From: Actinomycetes bacterium
GTDB taxonomy: Bacteria; Actinomycetota; Actinomycetes; Propionibacteriales; Propionibacteriaceae
Length of the DNA: 64,000 bases
Direction: 5' to 3'
NCBI GenBank assembly: GCA_023393755.1
Contig: JAEXCA010000122.1
Location: 10,588 to 74,587 of the forward strand
Part shown: positions 42,390 through 50,947 of the stretch, piece by piece
How the letters are laid out: every line of letters starts with the position of its first letter
Numbering within the stretch: position 1 is the stretch's first letter
Notes under the pieces: generated by a model
What the model saw: the letters and a program-made list of their open reading frames with translations, nothing else
Databases searched by the model: none
What the model was told of the DNA's origin: nothing
Translations under genes and position numbers: made by a program

Positions 42390-43487
42390 ATGCCCGGCCA
42401 TGACATCGTCCTGGCAACGACGGTGGCGATGACCATCGAGGCGTTCCTCCAGCCGGTCGGCCGGGAGTTGGTCCGCCGGGGCCACCGGGTGCACCTGGTC
42501 TGCGGCGACCGCGAGCCCCGGACCGACTTCCCGAACACCACCACCGTGCTGCCGATGACCCGCAGCACCGCGGGCACACAGGACCTCCGCTCGCTGAACG
42601 CCTGGGTCACCTACCTACGCCAGGTGCAGCCCCGGATGGTCGTGGCCGGCACGCCGAAGGCCTCACTGCTGGCCATGACCGCGGCGAGGATCGCCAGGAC
42701 GCCCGCCCGCGTGTACGTCCTCCACGGCGCGGTGTGGGACGGCGCCACCGGCCTGCGCCGCCGGGTGCTGGAGGCTGCGGAGCGGGCGACCATCGCGGCG
42801 TCCACCACCCAGATCGCGGTCTCGGACTCACTGGCGCGGCTGGTGCGGGCGCGAGGACTTGCTCGGCACCAGCCGCGGGTGGTGGGCTCTGGCTCCTTCT
42901 GCGGGGTGGACACCGACCGCTTCCGGCCCACCGCGGTCCGCGACGATCGCACCCCGACGATGGTTTTCGTCGGACGCCTCAACCGGGACAAGGGAATCGA
43001 TGCCCTGCTGCGGGTGCTCGACAGCGTCCGGCAGCGGGTGGACGCCCGGCTGCTGATCGTCGGGGGGCTGGACGAGACCTCCCCGCCGGACGACGCCACC
43101 ATGCGCGCGGTCGTTGACCGCCCACAGGTCGAGTGGGTCGGCGAGCAGGCGGACGTGCTGCCCTTCCTCCAGGCCTCGGATCTGCTGCTCTTCCCGACCC
43201 GGAGGGAGGGCCTGCCCCAGGTGCCGCTGGAGGCCCAGGCCTGTGGCGTGCCGGTGGTCTCATGGCGGGTGACCGGGGTGATCGACGCGGTTCGGGATGG
43301 CTTCACCGGCGTGCTGGTTCCGTTCGGCGATGAACCGGCCCTGGCCGCTGCCGCCGCCGAACTGCTGGCGGACGAACCGGCTCGGGCGAGGATGGCGCAG
43401 AATGCGCGGGGTTGGGTGGAGGACCGGTTCAACGAATCCCTGGTCGCCACCGCCAATGCCGACTTCCTCGAGAGCTGCGCAGGCTAG
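42390..43487 (+). CDS. GT4-family glycosyltransferase
   Basis: This 365-residue GT-B enzyme has an N-domain (about 1-175) with a His-rich substrate region (YVLHGAVWDGATGLRR) and a C-domain with GSFCGVDTDRFRP, MVFVGRLNRDKGIDALL and LLLFPTRREGLPQVPLEAQACGVPVVSW; E-G-x-P-x-x-x-x-E is the donor site. It resembles capsular or galactosyl/N-acetylgalactosaminyl-type GT4 proteins of the WecF/PglA/WbaP-associated type. It follows the Wzz-like gene by 62 bases. Confidence 0.88.
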   Translation: MPGHDIVLATTVAMTIEAFLQPVGRELVRRGHRVHLVCGDREPRTDFPNTTTVLPMTRSTAGTQDLRSLNAWVTYLRQVQPRMVVAGTPKASLLAMTAARIARTPARVYVLHGAVWDGATGLRRRVLEAAERATIAASTTQIAVSDSLARLVRARGLARHQPRVVGSGSFCGVDTDRFRPTAVRDDRTPTMVFVGRLNRDKGIDALLRVLDSVRQRVDARLLIVGGLDETSPPDDATMRAVVDRPQVEWVGEQADVLPFLQASDLLLFPTRREGLPQVPLEAQACGVPVVSWRVTGVIDAVRDGFTGVLVPFGDEPALAAAAAELLADEPARARMAQNARGWVEDRFNESLVATANADFLESCAG

Positions 43488-43506
43488 GAACCCCTGATCA
43501 ACCTCA

Positions 43507-43527
43507 CCCCAGCGAAAGCGGGGATCT
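43507..43527. repeat. REP-like hairpin CCCCAGCGAAAGCGGGG
   Basis: The unit overlaps the stop codon of the following leftward gene and ends the preceding rightward gene. CCCC and GGGG close a GC stem with a GAAA tetraloop and one bulged A. It resembles the unit at 5243. Confidence 0.5.
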
Positions 43528-44599
43528 AGCCGCCGGCGACCCGGATGAACTCCAGGGCGGAGGCCGCCAGTTCGCGCCAGTCCAGGTCCTTGACCGCGGC
43601 CAGACCGGCCTCCCGGCGGAGCCGGCGCCGCTCCGGATCGTCCAACGCCTCCGTGAGCGCCTCCGCCAGGAGCGCGGGGGTGGGCTCGTCCACCACCCAG
43701 GCGTTGTCGGAGTCGGCGGGACGATACCAGGGAGTGACCAGGGTCGCCCCGCTGGCCAGCGCCTCGATGCACGGGTAGTGGTAGGCGCCCGGCTGGCCCG
43801 TCCCGCCGACCAGGACGAAATCCACCGAGCGGTACCAGGCTGCGAGTTCGGCGTCGCTGGCGGGCACCGTGGTCCGGATCGGGAGGTCGGAGAAGCCGTC
43901 GAGTTCCGCGCCGAAGTCGGCGATGCTGACCACGTACTCCTCGGTGATACCGGCCCGCCGGATCGCCTCCAGGACGCGGTCGGTGCCCTTCCACGGCTCG
44001 GACCGGCCGATCGTCCCAATAGTGAGCGGTCGGGGCTGCGGGGAGCCGGGCCCGAAGGTGGTCAGATCGATCCCGGGGGGGAGCACGCCCAGCCGGCGAG
44101 GATCGCCGACCAGGAACTCCGGGGAGTTGACGATCACGTAGGGTGCCCGTTGGTCCGCTCGCCGCACCAACCGCCGGAAGAACCGGGCCTTCAACCCGCC
44201 GCCGGGGTAGTACTCACTCTCCTCGGCCTGCATCAGGCGGACATGGGTCACCCCGCGCCGCTCCACACCGAAGGCCGCGTTCGTGGTCAGGAAGTGGTTC
44301 GACAGCACGACGTCCCCCCGTCGGGCCACCGTCCGCAGCCCCCGGGTCAGCGCGAGCTGGGCGAGCGCCACGCGGGCGATCCCGGACAGCTCCCTGGTCC
44401 GCCCGGCGGTGCGGCGGCCCAGGACGTCGACGCGGATCACCGGGGCGTCCACCGGATAACGGGCCTCGCCGGCGAACCAGGGCACCAGGTAGGCGCACTC
44501 CACCCCGGCCGCGTGCCAGCGGTTGCCCAGTTCGGCCAGCACCCGGTATCCGCCTGAGGCGCCGAAGTCGAGCATGGGCAGGAAGATCGTCATGGTCAT
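43526..44599 (-). CDS. GT4-family glycosyltransferase
   Basis: This 357-residue GT-B protein starts MTMTIFLPMLDFGASGGYRVL. The donor domain has YVIVNSPEFLVGDPRR, GTIGRSEPWKGTDRVLEAI and FVLVGGTGQPGAYHYPCIEALASGATLVTPWYRPADS. The pattern 'Y-H-Y-P-x-x-E-A-L-A-x-G' replaces the standard E7E motif. ATG 44599 overlaps the Wzx stop (ATGA); ATG 44593 is possible. It ends the leftward Fdt/Wzx operon. Confidence 0.85.
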   Translation of the reverse strand: MTMTIFLPMLDFGASGGYRVLAELGNRWHAAGVECAYLVPWFAGEARYPVDAPVIRVDVLGRRTAGRTRELSGIARVALAQLALTRGLRTVARRGDVVLSNHFLTTNAAFGVERRGVTHVRLMQAEESEYYPGGGLKARFFRRLVRRADQRAPYVIVNSPEFLVGDPRRLGVLPPGIDLTTFGPGSPQPRPLTIGTIGRSEPWKGTDRVLEAIRRAGITEEYVVSIADFGAELDGFSDLPIRTTVPASDAELAAWYRSVDFVLVGGTGQPGAYHYPCIEALASGATLVTPWYRPADSDNAWVVDEPTPALLAEALTEALDDPERRRLRREAGLAAVKDLDWRELAASALEFIRVAGG

Positions 44600-45909
44600 C
44601 CCCCGAGGATTCCGTTGGCGGACAGGGCCACCCAGCCAGCCGCGAGGGCGACCGTCGCCAGGTGCGCGACGACCAGCTTCGCCGGCACCGGCAGGACGTC
44701 CTTCCCGAGCCGGTTGAGCGCCACCTTCAGGAAGACCAGGTAGGCGACCGCGCTGAGCCAGGACGCCGCGGCCGCCGCGGTGACGTTCCCGTACCACCCG
44801 GCCACCGTGGTACCGGCCAGGAGCACCACCGCCGCGCAGGTCTCGGCCGCCAGGTAGGTGCCGCGCCGCCCGGTGGCAAGCAGGAGGTATGCGCCGTGCA
44901 GCGCAATCGCGCGGACGCCGCCGGCGCCGGCCATCAGGGCGAGCGCGGCGGACGCCCCGATGAACGAGCCGGAGTAGGCCGCCCACAGCGCCAGCGGCGC
45001 GGCGACCGCCAGTGCCACCGCACCGAGCGCGGCCCGGCCGCCGAGGTGGCTGATGCTGTCCCGGGACAGGGCCGCCGGGTCCTCGCCGCCGGCGACCAGT
45101 TGCGAGGCGGTGGGGTAGAAGTGCAGGGCGATGGCGGGGATGACCACGGCCGAGGGCAGGCCGCCGAGGGAGGTGACCGCCCGCAGCATCCCGGTCGGTT
45201 CGGCGCCACTGAGGTTGAGCATGATCAGCGGGGCGACCGCGACCGCGCCGGCACTGAGCAGCGAACTCCCGTAGGTCGGCAGCGCATGCCGGACCAGCCC
45301 GACGGCCGCCACCTGAGTGTGGGTTCCACGCCGGCGGATGCCGGAGAGGGTGGCGATCGTGCTGACCACCGGGCCGAGGACGATGCCAGCGCCGACCGCG
45401 AGCGGCAACAGGCCGATCGGGGTGAGCAGGACCGCCGAGACGATGGTCAGGCTGGTCACCGCGGCGGAGATCAGCTGGAACCGCGCCGCCACCGAACCGT
45501 CGGCGAACACCGAGAGCACGACCGCCCGGAAGGCAAGCAGGATCGACCCGGCCGCCGCCAGGACTACCGCTGAGACCACCGTGACGGCGGTGAAGGAACG
45601 GGAGAGCTCGGGTGCGGTCAGCCCCAGCGCCAGCCCGATCGCCGGAATCGCGGCGATGCCGCAGGCCCGCCAGAAGGCCCTGCCGAAGTCGGCCGCGGTG
45701 GACGTCGGGTGGGCGGCCGCCATCTCCGGCAGCACGTTCCCGATGGCGAAGGTGCACAGCAGCGCGGCCAGCGAACCGGCGCCCACCACGGCGCTCTGGT
45801 AGCCAACTCCCTCGACACCCCAGGTGACCGCGATGACCTTGCCGGTGAGGAAGCCGAAGCCCAGGGTCACCAGGGAGGCCAGCTGGAGATCCCGCCTCGC
45901 TGAGCTCAA
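44596..45909 (-). CDS. Wzx-like lipid-linked oligosaccharide flippase
   Basis: This 437-residue polytopic protein has about twelve transmembrane segments of the MOP/polysaccharide-exporter fold, starting SLVTLGFGFLTGKVIAVTWG with the early GVEGVGYQS loop typical of Wzx. It should flip undecaprenyl-diphosphate-linked repeat units to the outer membrane leaflet. It starts with a TTG at 45909 that overlaps the preceding stop (TTGA), so weak initiation is expected, compensated by coupling. It is the only flippase in the locus. Confidence 0.85.
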   Translation of the reverse strand: MSSARRDLQLASLVTLGFGFLTGKVIAVTWGVEGVGYQSAVVGAGSLAALLCTFAIGNVLPEMAAAHPTSTAADFGRAFWRACGIAAIPAIGLALGLTAPELSRSFTAVTVVSAVVLAAAGSILLAFRAVVLSVFADGSVAARFQLISAAVTSLTIVSAVLLTPIGLLPLAVGAGIVLGPVVSTIATLSGIRRRGTHTQVAAVGLVRHALPTYGSSLLSAGAVAVAPLIMLNLSGAEPTGMLRAVTSLGGLPSAVVIPAIALHFYPTASQLVAGGEDPAALSRDSISHLGGRAALGAVALAVAAPLALWAAYSGSFIGASAALALMAGAGGVRAIALHGAYLLLATGRRGTYLAAETCAAVVLLAGTTVAGWYGNVTAAAAASWLSAVAYLVFLKVALNRLGKDVLPVPAKLVVAHLATVALAAGWVALSANGILGG

Positions 45910-46733
45910 GACCCGATCCGCGGGCTCTGGCCGGGCGCCCGCTCTCGGACGACCCGGCGGAACTCCTCGTAGTCACGAATGTAGTCGGCGGGGTCGTAGG
46001 GATGCGACGCCAGGACCAGGAGCACCGCGTCCGAGCTGTACTGGTGCTGAACCCCCCAGACCAGCGGAGGGATGTGCAGCGCGACGTCGGGTCGCGACAG
46101 GGTGTACGTCCGGCTCTGGTGGCCGTCGTCGCAGATCACCTCGAGCGAGCCGGCCACGGCGACCAGCAGCTGATGGCATTCGTAATGGGCGTGCTCGCCC
46201 CGAACCTCGGGCCCGGGCACGTCGAACACGGTGAAGAACCTGGACACCGTGAACGGCAACTGCCCGGGGGCTTCACCGGCGACCAGCGCGCCTCGCATGT
46301 CGTCGGCGAGCCTCAGGCCGATCAGGGCATCCCGCTGCTGGTCCTGGGCGGCGGGCGCCGCCGGCTGGACGGGCCCGGCGTCCCCGCCACGCCCCGGCCG
46401 TGTCCGGATCAGGCGTCCGGGATTCCCGCCGATCACCGCGTTCGCGGGTACCGGCCGCGCCACCACGGCACCGGCCTCGAGGACGGCGCGGGCACCGATG
46501 CTGGCCATGCTGACCACCGCCCCGGCTCCCACCACCGCGTCCGGACCGATGGTAAGGGGTGCGCCGATCCGCGGTCCCTCGATGACGACTCCGGGACCGA
46601 TCCGGGTCGATCCGAGCAGGGTCACCCGGCCGGTGATCACCACGCCGATGCCGAGCTCCACGGCGGGATCGCTCACCACCTCGGGGCCGAGGATCGACGC
46701 GTGGCCCTGGTCGGCGCCCGTGGTCTCCTGCAC
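45906..46733 (-). CDS. sugar 3,4-ketoisomerase fused to left-handed beta-helix acyltransferase domain (FdtA/WxcM-like)
   Basis: This 275-residue protein has an N-terminal hexapeptide-repeat part (about 18-110; VVITGRVTLLGSTRIGPGVVIEG, then VIGGNPGRLIRTRP) and a C-terminal cupin of the WxcM/FdtA family (about 135-270; FTVFDVPGPEVRGEHAHYECHQLLVAVAGSLEVICDD). The His pair in GEHAHYE corresponds to the FdtA/QdtA active site. The cupin should turn dTDP-4-keto-6-deoxyglucose into a 3-keto sugar. GTG start; TTGA overlap with Wzx. Confidence 0.82.
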   Translation of the reverse strand: MQETTGADQGHASILGPEVVSDPAVELGIGVVITGRVTLLGSTRIGPGVVIEGPRIGAPLTIGPDAVVGAGAVVSMASIGARAVLEAGAVVARPVPANAVIGGNPGRLIRTRPGRGGDAGPVQPAAPAAQDQQRDALIGLRLADDMRGALVAGEAPGQLPFTVSRFFTVFDVPGPEVRGEHAHYECHQLLVAVAGSLEVICDDGHQSRTYTLSRPDVALHIPPLVWGVQHQYSSDAVLLVLASHPYDPADYIRDYEEFRRVVRERAPGQSPRIGS

Positions 46734-46742
46734 CCTGGAATC

Positions 46743-47855
46743 CTATACCTGGGCCCGGAGTGTGCTCAGGGCCTGCGTCACCTGCTCGACCTCGGTCTCG
46801 GTGAGGGCCGGGAAGCAGGGAACGGTGAGGATCCGCCGGGTCAGCTCCTCGGTGACCGGCAGCCGCACACCATCGGCCAGGGCCGCCATGGCGGGCTGGA
46901 GGTGGTCGGGCACGGGATAGTGGACATCGGTGCCCACTCCCGCCGCGTCGAGAACCGCGCGGGCGCCGTCCCGCTCCGCCTCGGAGGAGAACGCGATCAC
47001 GGCCAGGTGACCAACGCAGGTCGGGCCGTCCTCGAAGTAGAGCCGGGCACTGGACGGAAGAGCCGAGACGTACCGGCCGAGGATCGCGCGACGGATCCGG
47101 TTCTCCGCGTCGAGCCGGGGCAGCCGGGCACGCAGCACGGTCGCCTGCACCTCGTCCATCCGGCTGTTCACGCCGTGCGAGACATCAGCGTGGTACCGGC
47201 TCGTCCAGCCGTACTGATGCAACCGCCTCACCCGCTCCAGCAGGTCGGGGTCGGTGCTGACCACCGCGCCGGCGTCGCCCCAGGCGGCCAGGTTCTTGGT
47301 GGGATAGAACGAGTAGGTGCCGCAGGCGCCCCAGGTGCCGGCGGCCCGGCCGTCCAGCGAGGCCCCGGCGGACTGCGCACAGTCCTCGATCAGCGGCACT
47401 CCGGCCGCCCGGCAGATCTCCGAGATCCGGGCAATGTCCGCCATCAGGCCGTACAGGTGGGTCACCACCACCGCTGCCGGACGATCGGCCGCCAGGCGCT
47501 CCCGCAGCGCGTCGGGGTCGATCGACGCCCGGTCGGGGAGAACCTCCACCCAGGCGGGCACCGCGCCGACAGCGACTGCGGCCGCGGCGGCGTACATCCC
47601 GGCGTTGGCCGCCATGACGACCGTCTCTCCGGGCTGGACGCCGATCGCCCGGATGGCGAGCATCAACGCGTCGGTGCCGTTCCCAACCCCGACGCAGCCG
47701 GCCGTCCCGAGGTAGGCGGACAGCTCGGCCTCGAAGCCCTTCACCTGGTTGCCCAGCACGAACCAGCCGGTCCGGATGGTGTCGTTCACCAGCGCCAGGT
47801 CGGCCTCGACGTGGTCGTCCCGCGAGAGGTCGTTCAGGGGAACTCTGCCGGTCAC
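46743..47855 (-). CDS. dTDP-3-amino-3,6-dideoxyhexose aminotransferase (FdtB/QdtB type)
   Basis: This 370-residue PLP-dependent DegT/DnrJ/EryC1 aminotransferase has Lys187 in YSFYPTKNLAAWGDAGAV as the PLP Schiff-base residue, EDCAQSAGASLDGR (160s) as the PLP-ring region, and GVNSRMDEVQATVLRARLP. It should transfer an amino group from glutamate to C3 of a dTDP-3-keto-6-deoxyhexose. Start GTG 47855 overlaps the preceding stop (GTGA). Neighbours FdtA-like and FdtC-like make the pathway call firm; galacto or gluco isomer cannot be told. Confidence 0.88.
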   Translation of the reverse strand: MTGRVPLNDLSRDDHVEADLALVNDTIRTGWFVLGNQVKGFEAELSAYLGTAGCVGVGNGTDALMLAIRAIGVQPGETVVMAANAGMYAAAAAVAVGAVPAWVEVLPDRASIDPDALRERLAADRPAAVVVTHLYGLMADIARISEICRAAGVPLIEDCAQSAGASLDGRAAGTWGACGTYSFYPTKNLAAWGDAGAVVSTDPDLLERVRRLHQYGWTSRYHADVSHGVNSRMDEVQATVLRARLPRLDAENRIRRAILGRYVSALPSSARLYFEDGPTCVGHLAVIAFSSEAERDGARAVLDAAGVGTDVHYPVPDHLQPAMAALADGVRLPVTEELTRRILTVPCFPALTETEVEQVTQALSTLRAQV

Positions 47856-48373
47856 TTCTCCTGCCCTTCCAACTGCCGCAGCACCCGGGCCGGGTTGCCG
47901 GCCACCAGGGTGCGCGGGGCGACGTCCCTGGTCACGACAGCCCCAGCCGCGACCAGGGCACCCGCGCCGATCCGCACCCCGGGGACGAGTACCGCACCGG
48001 CGCCAATCGAGGCGCCGCGCTCCACCACTGTCTGCTCGAACCGATCGGGCTGCTGCCGGCTGCGGGGATACCGGTCGTTGGAGAAGGTGACGTTCGGTCC
48101 GATGAAGACGTCGTCCTCGATCCGCACGCCGTCCCACAGCTGGACGCCGTTCTTGATCGTGACGCCGTTGCCCACCACGACGTCATTCTCGATGAACACG
48201 TGCGAGCAGACGTTGCAGTCCGTGCCCAACCGCGCCTCGGCGAGCACCACGCAGAACTGCCAGATCCGGGTGCCCGGCCCGATCGACGGACTGGCCACAT
48301 CGGCCAACGGGTGGACGAAGAACTCGCTCGCCGCTGCCGGTTCGCCCGAACCGCTCGGAGATGCCTGGTACAA
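47852..48373 (-). CDS. dTDP-3-amino-3,6-dideoxyhexose N-acetyltransferase (FdtC/QdtC type)
   Basis: The 173-residue left-handed beta-helix protein has hexapeptide repeats across its length (IGPGTRIWQFCVVLAEARLG, VVVGNGVTIKNGVQLWDGV). SNDRYPRSRQQPDRFEQTVV carries the loop typical of WbbJ-type acetyltransferases. It should N-acetylate the 3-amino group, giving the 3-acetamido sugar donor. It starts with TTG 48373. The gene lies first in the operon fdtC-fdtB-fdtA-wzx-GT4. Confidence 0.85.
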   Translation of the reverse strand: MYQASPSGSGEPAAASEFFVHPLADVASPSIGPGTRIWQFCVVLAEARLGTDCNVCSHVFIENDVVVGNGVTIKNGVQLWDGVRIEDDVFIGPNVTFSNDRYPRSRQQPDRFEQTVVERGASIGAGAVLVPGVRIGAGALVAAGAVVTRDVAPRTLVAGNPARVLRQLEGQEK

Positions 48374-48513
48374 AGTCGCTCCCGGAATCGGCGTTCAGAT
48401 CTGTCGCAGTATAGCGAGCCGAACCACGCCGGGCGGCTCCCTGCGGCACCGGCCGGAGGCCCATTTCGATCGACCTGGCATGGCGGTCCCCCACCAGGCT
48501 CTACGCTAACCGG

Positions 48514-49662
48514 GTGAATGCGGCGGCGACCGGCGGACGGGTGGACTCGCTCACCGGGCTGAGGATCTTCGCGGCGGCCGCGGTCTTCCTCAGCCACCTG
48601 CATCCGCCGGAGTTCATCCCCGGTAGGGTGGCCGTCCTGATGGACTCGGGCTACAGCGGCGTCACGATCTTCTTCGTCCTCTCCGGTTTCGTGCTCGCCT
48701 GGAACTACACCGACCGGCTGATCCCGCTGAGCGGTCGCGGGGTGTGGTCGTTCGCCGTCGCCCGGTTCGCCAGGATCTACCCGCTCTACCTGGCTGTGCT
48801 GATCTGGGTCTGTGCACCGGGCATCGTCGGCCATGCGCTGCCGGAGGACACCTGGCTCCACTTCCTTGCCCTGCAAACCTGGCACCCCGACCTCGCGGTC
48901 GCCTTCGGCCTCAACGGTCCCGGCTGGTCGATCGGCGTGGAGTTCTTCCTGTACGCCCTGTTCCCGGTACTCATCGTGGCGATCGGCCGGGTGCGGGAGA
49001 ACCCTCGGCTGCTGTTGGCGATCGGGTTGGCGGCGGTGCTCGCGGTCGGCCTGCTCACCTGGTGGTTCAGCGCGACCGGAAGGGGACAGCTCAGTCCGCT
49101 GGATCCCGAATCGGCCCACCGCTGGCTGTACCGAACACCGCTCACCAGGATCGGCGACTTCACCGTCGGAATCGTCGTCGCGCTGCTGGTCCGCGCCGTG
49201 ACAGCCCGGTCCTGGCTGGGGGCAGCGTCCCAGGTGCTCGCGGTGGTGGCTCTGCTGGCGGTGATGGCCTCGACAACGGTCAACCGGTCGGTCTGGTCCT
49301 GGGACTTCGCCTACCTGGCGCCGACCGGGCTGCTGCTCTGGGGACTGGCGACCAGCCCGGACTCCCCGATCGCCCGCCTGCTCGGCTCGAAGCCCCTGGT
49401 GCTCGCCGGTGAGGCCTCCTTCGCGTTCTACCTGTTGCACCTGCCCATGCTCCAGGTGCTGGCGGCTCCACCCACCGATGGCTGGTACGGGTGGGTGTTC
49501 GTCACCGGCCTGCAGTTCGGTGTCATCATGCTCACCGCCGTCGGCGCCCACATCGTCATCGAACGCCCGGCGCAGCAGTTCCTCCGCCGCGTGCTCGACC
49601 GGCGGCGTCGGGCTCCGTCCGAGCCAGCCGCCCTGACCGGACCGGACGCGGCGTCCGTTTGA
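48514..49662 (+). CDS. acyltransferase-3 family membrane protein (OafA-like)
   Basis: This 382-residue protein has about ten transmembrane helices. The family motif region VDSLTGLRIFAAAAVFLSHLH holds the conserved R-x10-H pattern; Arg18 and His29 are likely catalytic. It probably O-acetylates the exported polysaccharide. It is the only gene on the plus strand in the right part of the locus, lying between two leftward operons. GTG start. Confidence 0.82.
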   Translation: MNAAATGGRVDSLTGLRIFAAAAVFLSHLHPPEFIPGRVAVLMDSGYSGVTIFFVLSGFVLAWNYTDRLIPLSGRGVWSFAVARFARIYPLYLAVLIWVCAPGIVGHALPEDTWLHFLALQTWHPDLAVAFGLNGPGWSIGVEFFLYALFPVLIVAIGRVRENPRLLLAIGLAAVLAVGLLTWWFSATGRGQLSPLDPESAHRWLYRTPLTRIGDFTVGIVVALLVRAVTARSWLGAASQVLAVVALLAVMASTTVNRSVWSWDFAYLAPTGLLLWGLATSPDSPIARLLGSKPLVLAGEASFAFYLLHLPMLQVLAAPPTDGWYGWVFVTGLQFGVIMLTAVGAHIVIERPAQQFLRRVLDRRRRAPSEPAALTGPDAASV

Positions 49663-49671
49663 CCGGAGGGC

Positions 49672-50322
49672 CTAACCCCAGGTTCCGGGCACGCCCTTCA
49701 CCACCACCTGCTCCGGCGTAGGCCTGGTGACCACCGCTCCTGCCCCGATCGTCGTCCCGGCGCCGACGGACAACTGCTGGAGGATGATCGCGCCGGCACC
49801 GACCAGCACGCCGCTGCCCACCGTCACCTCGCCGGAGACGATCGCGCCCGGGTTCACCGAGGCATGATCGCCGATCACCGTGTCGTGCCCGATGGTGGAG
49901 TTCGGATTGAGTTGGACGTGCCGGCCGAGGGTGACGTTCGTCGAGACCTGCACCCCGGAGCAGACGACGACACCCTCGCCGATCGTGGCCAGCGAGCCGA
50001 TCACCGCGGCCGGGTGGATGACGCTGGTGGGACGCCAGTCCGCGTCGGTGAACCGCCGATCGACCGCCAGCTTCGCGGCCGGACTGCCGATACCGAGCAC
50101 GTAGTTACGGCAACCGGCGGTCGGCAGCAGGCCGGCGATCGGCCCGAGATAGCGATAACCCCGGGCGGCCAGCCGCTCGAGGTTCAGGTCGCTGGGGGCA
50201 TCGTCGGCGATGCCCAGGACCTTGATCGCGCGGTCCGGAGAGGCGAGGTTGTGCGCCTCGATGACATCCAGGGTCTCCCGGCCGAAGCCTCCGGCGCCGA
50301 CCAGGACCACCTCAGTCGGCAT
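49672..50322 (-). CDS. PglD-like sugar N-acetyltransferase (NeuD family)
   Basis: This 216-residue protein has a small N-terminal nucleotide-binding fold (VVLVGAGGFGRETLDVIEAHN) and a C-terminal left-handed beta-helix (about 95-216). GHDTVIGDHASVNPG provides the conserved His for acetyl transfer, as in Campylobacter PglD, which acetylates the 4-amino group in UDP-bacillosamine synthesis. The start at 50322 overlaps the initiating sugar transferase gene by 11 bases. Confidence 0.85.
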   Translation of the reverse strand: MPTEVVLVGAGGFGRETLDVIEAHNLASPDRAIKVLGIADDAPSDLNLERLAARGYRYLGPIAGLLPTAGCRNYVLGIGSPAAKLAVDRRFTDADWRPTSVIHPAAVIGSLATIGEGVVVCSGVQVSTNVTLGRHVQLNPNSTIGHDTVIGDHASVNPGAIVSGEVTVGSGVLVGAGAIILQQLSVGAGTTIGAGAVVTRPTPEQVVVKGVPGTWG

Positions 50323-50947
50323 GGGTTTCCCCGAACTTCGGCATGGTGGCGTGGCCGGCCTGGGAGATGCCCTGCCGCGTGACCACCGCGCGGACCGTGG
50401 CCAGCAGGATCCTGAGATCGAGCCGGAGGCTCCGCTTGTCGACGTACTCGACGTCCAGCCGGAACTTCTCCTCCCAGCTGAGCGCATTCCGCCCCATCGC
50501 CTGGGCCAGGCCGGTGATCCCGGGTCGGACCTCGTGCCGTCGCGCCTGCTCGGGGCTGTAGTGCTCCAGGTATTCCACCAGCAGCGGTCGCGGGCCAACC
50601 ATGCTCATGTCCCCGCGCAGCACGTTCCACAGGGTCGGCAACTCATCCAGACTGAGCGAGCGCAACGTGCGTCCGAACGGGGTGAGCCGATCGGCGTCAT
50701 CCACCAGACCCCGCTCCGGATCCTCCGCGAGCATCGTCCGGAATTTGCGGAGTAGGAAGATCCGGTTGTTGCGGCCGGGCCGGGGCTGACGGAAAAGCAC
50801 CGGGCTGCCGAGCCGGAGCCTGACCATCACGGCTACCACTGCCTGCACCGGGGCGGTGACGACCAGCAACGCCGCCGCGGAGCCGACGTCGAGGACGCGC
50901 TTCACCGCGTCGTAGGGTCGGTGGCCCGGGTGCTGGACGGCGCTCAT
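50312..50947 (-). CDS. initiating phosphoglycosyl transferase (PglC family)
   Basis: This 211-residue small monotopic phosphoglycosyl transferase has one re-entrant N-terminal helix (about 16-40, KRVLDVGSAAALLVVTAP) and the catalytic Asp101-Glu102 dyad in SLDELPTLWNVL. RKFRTM is the conserved segment. It links the first sugar phosphate to undecaprenyl phosphate at the inner membrane face. With PglF, PglE and PglD next to it, the sugar is predicted to be diNAc-bacillosamine or a related diamino sugar. Confidence 0.9.
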   Translation of the reverse strand: MSAVQHPGHRPYDAVKRVLDVGSAAALLVVTAPVQAVVAVMVRLRLGSPVLFRQPRPGRNNRIFLLRKFRTMLAEDPERGLVDDADRLTPFGRTLRSLSLDELPTLWNVLRGDMSMVGPRPLLVEYLEHYSPEQARRHEVRPGITGLAQAMGRNALSWEEKFRLDVEYVDKRSLRLDLRILLATVRAVVTRQGISQAGHATMPKFGETHAD

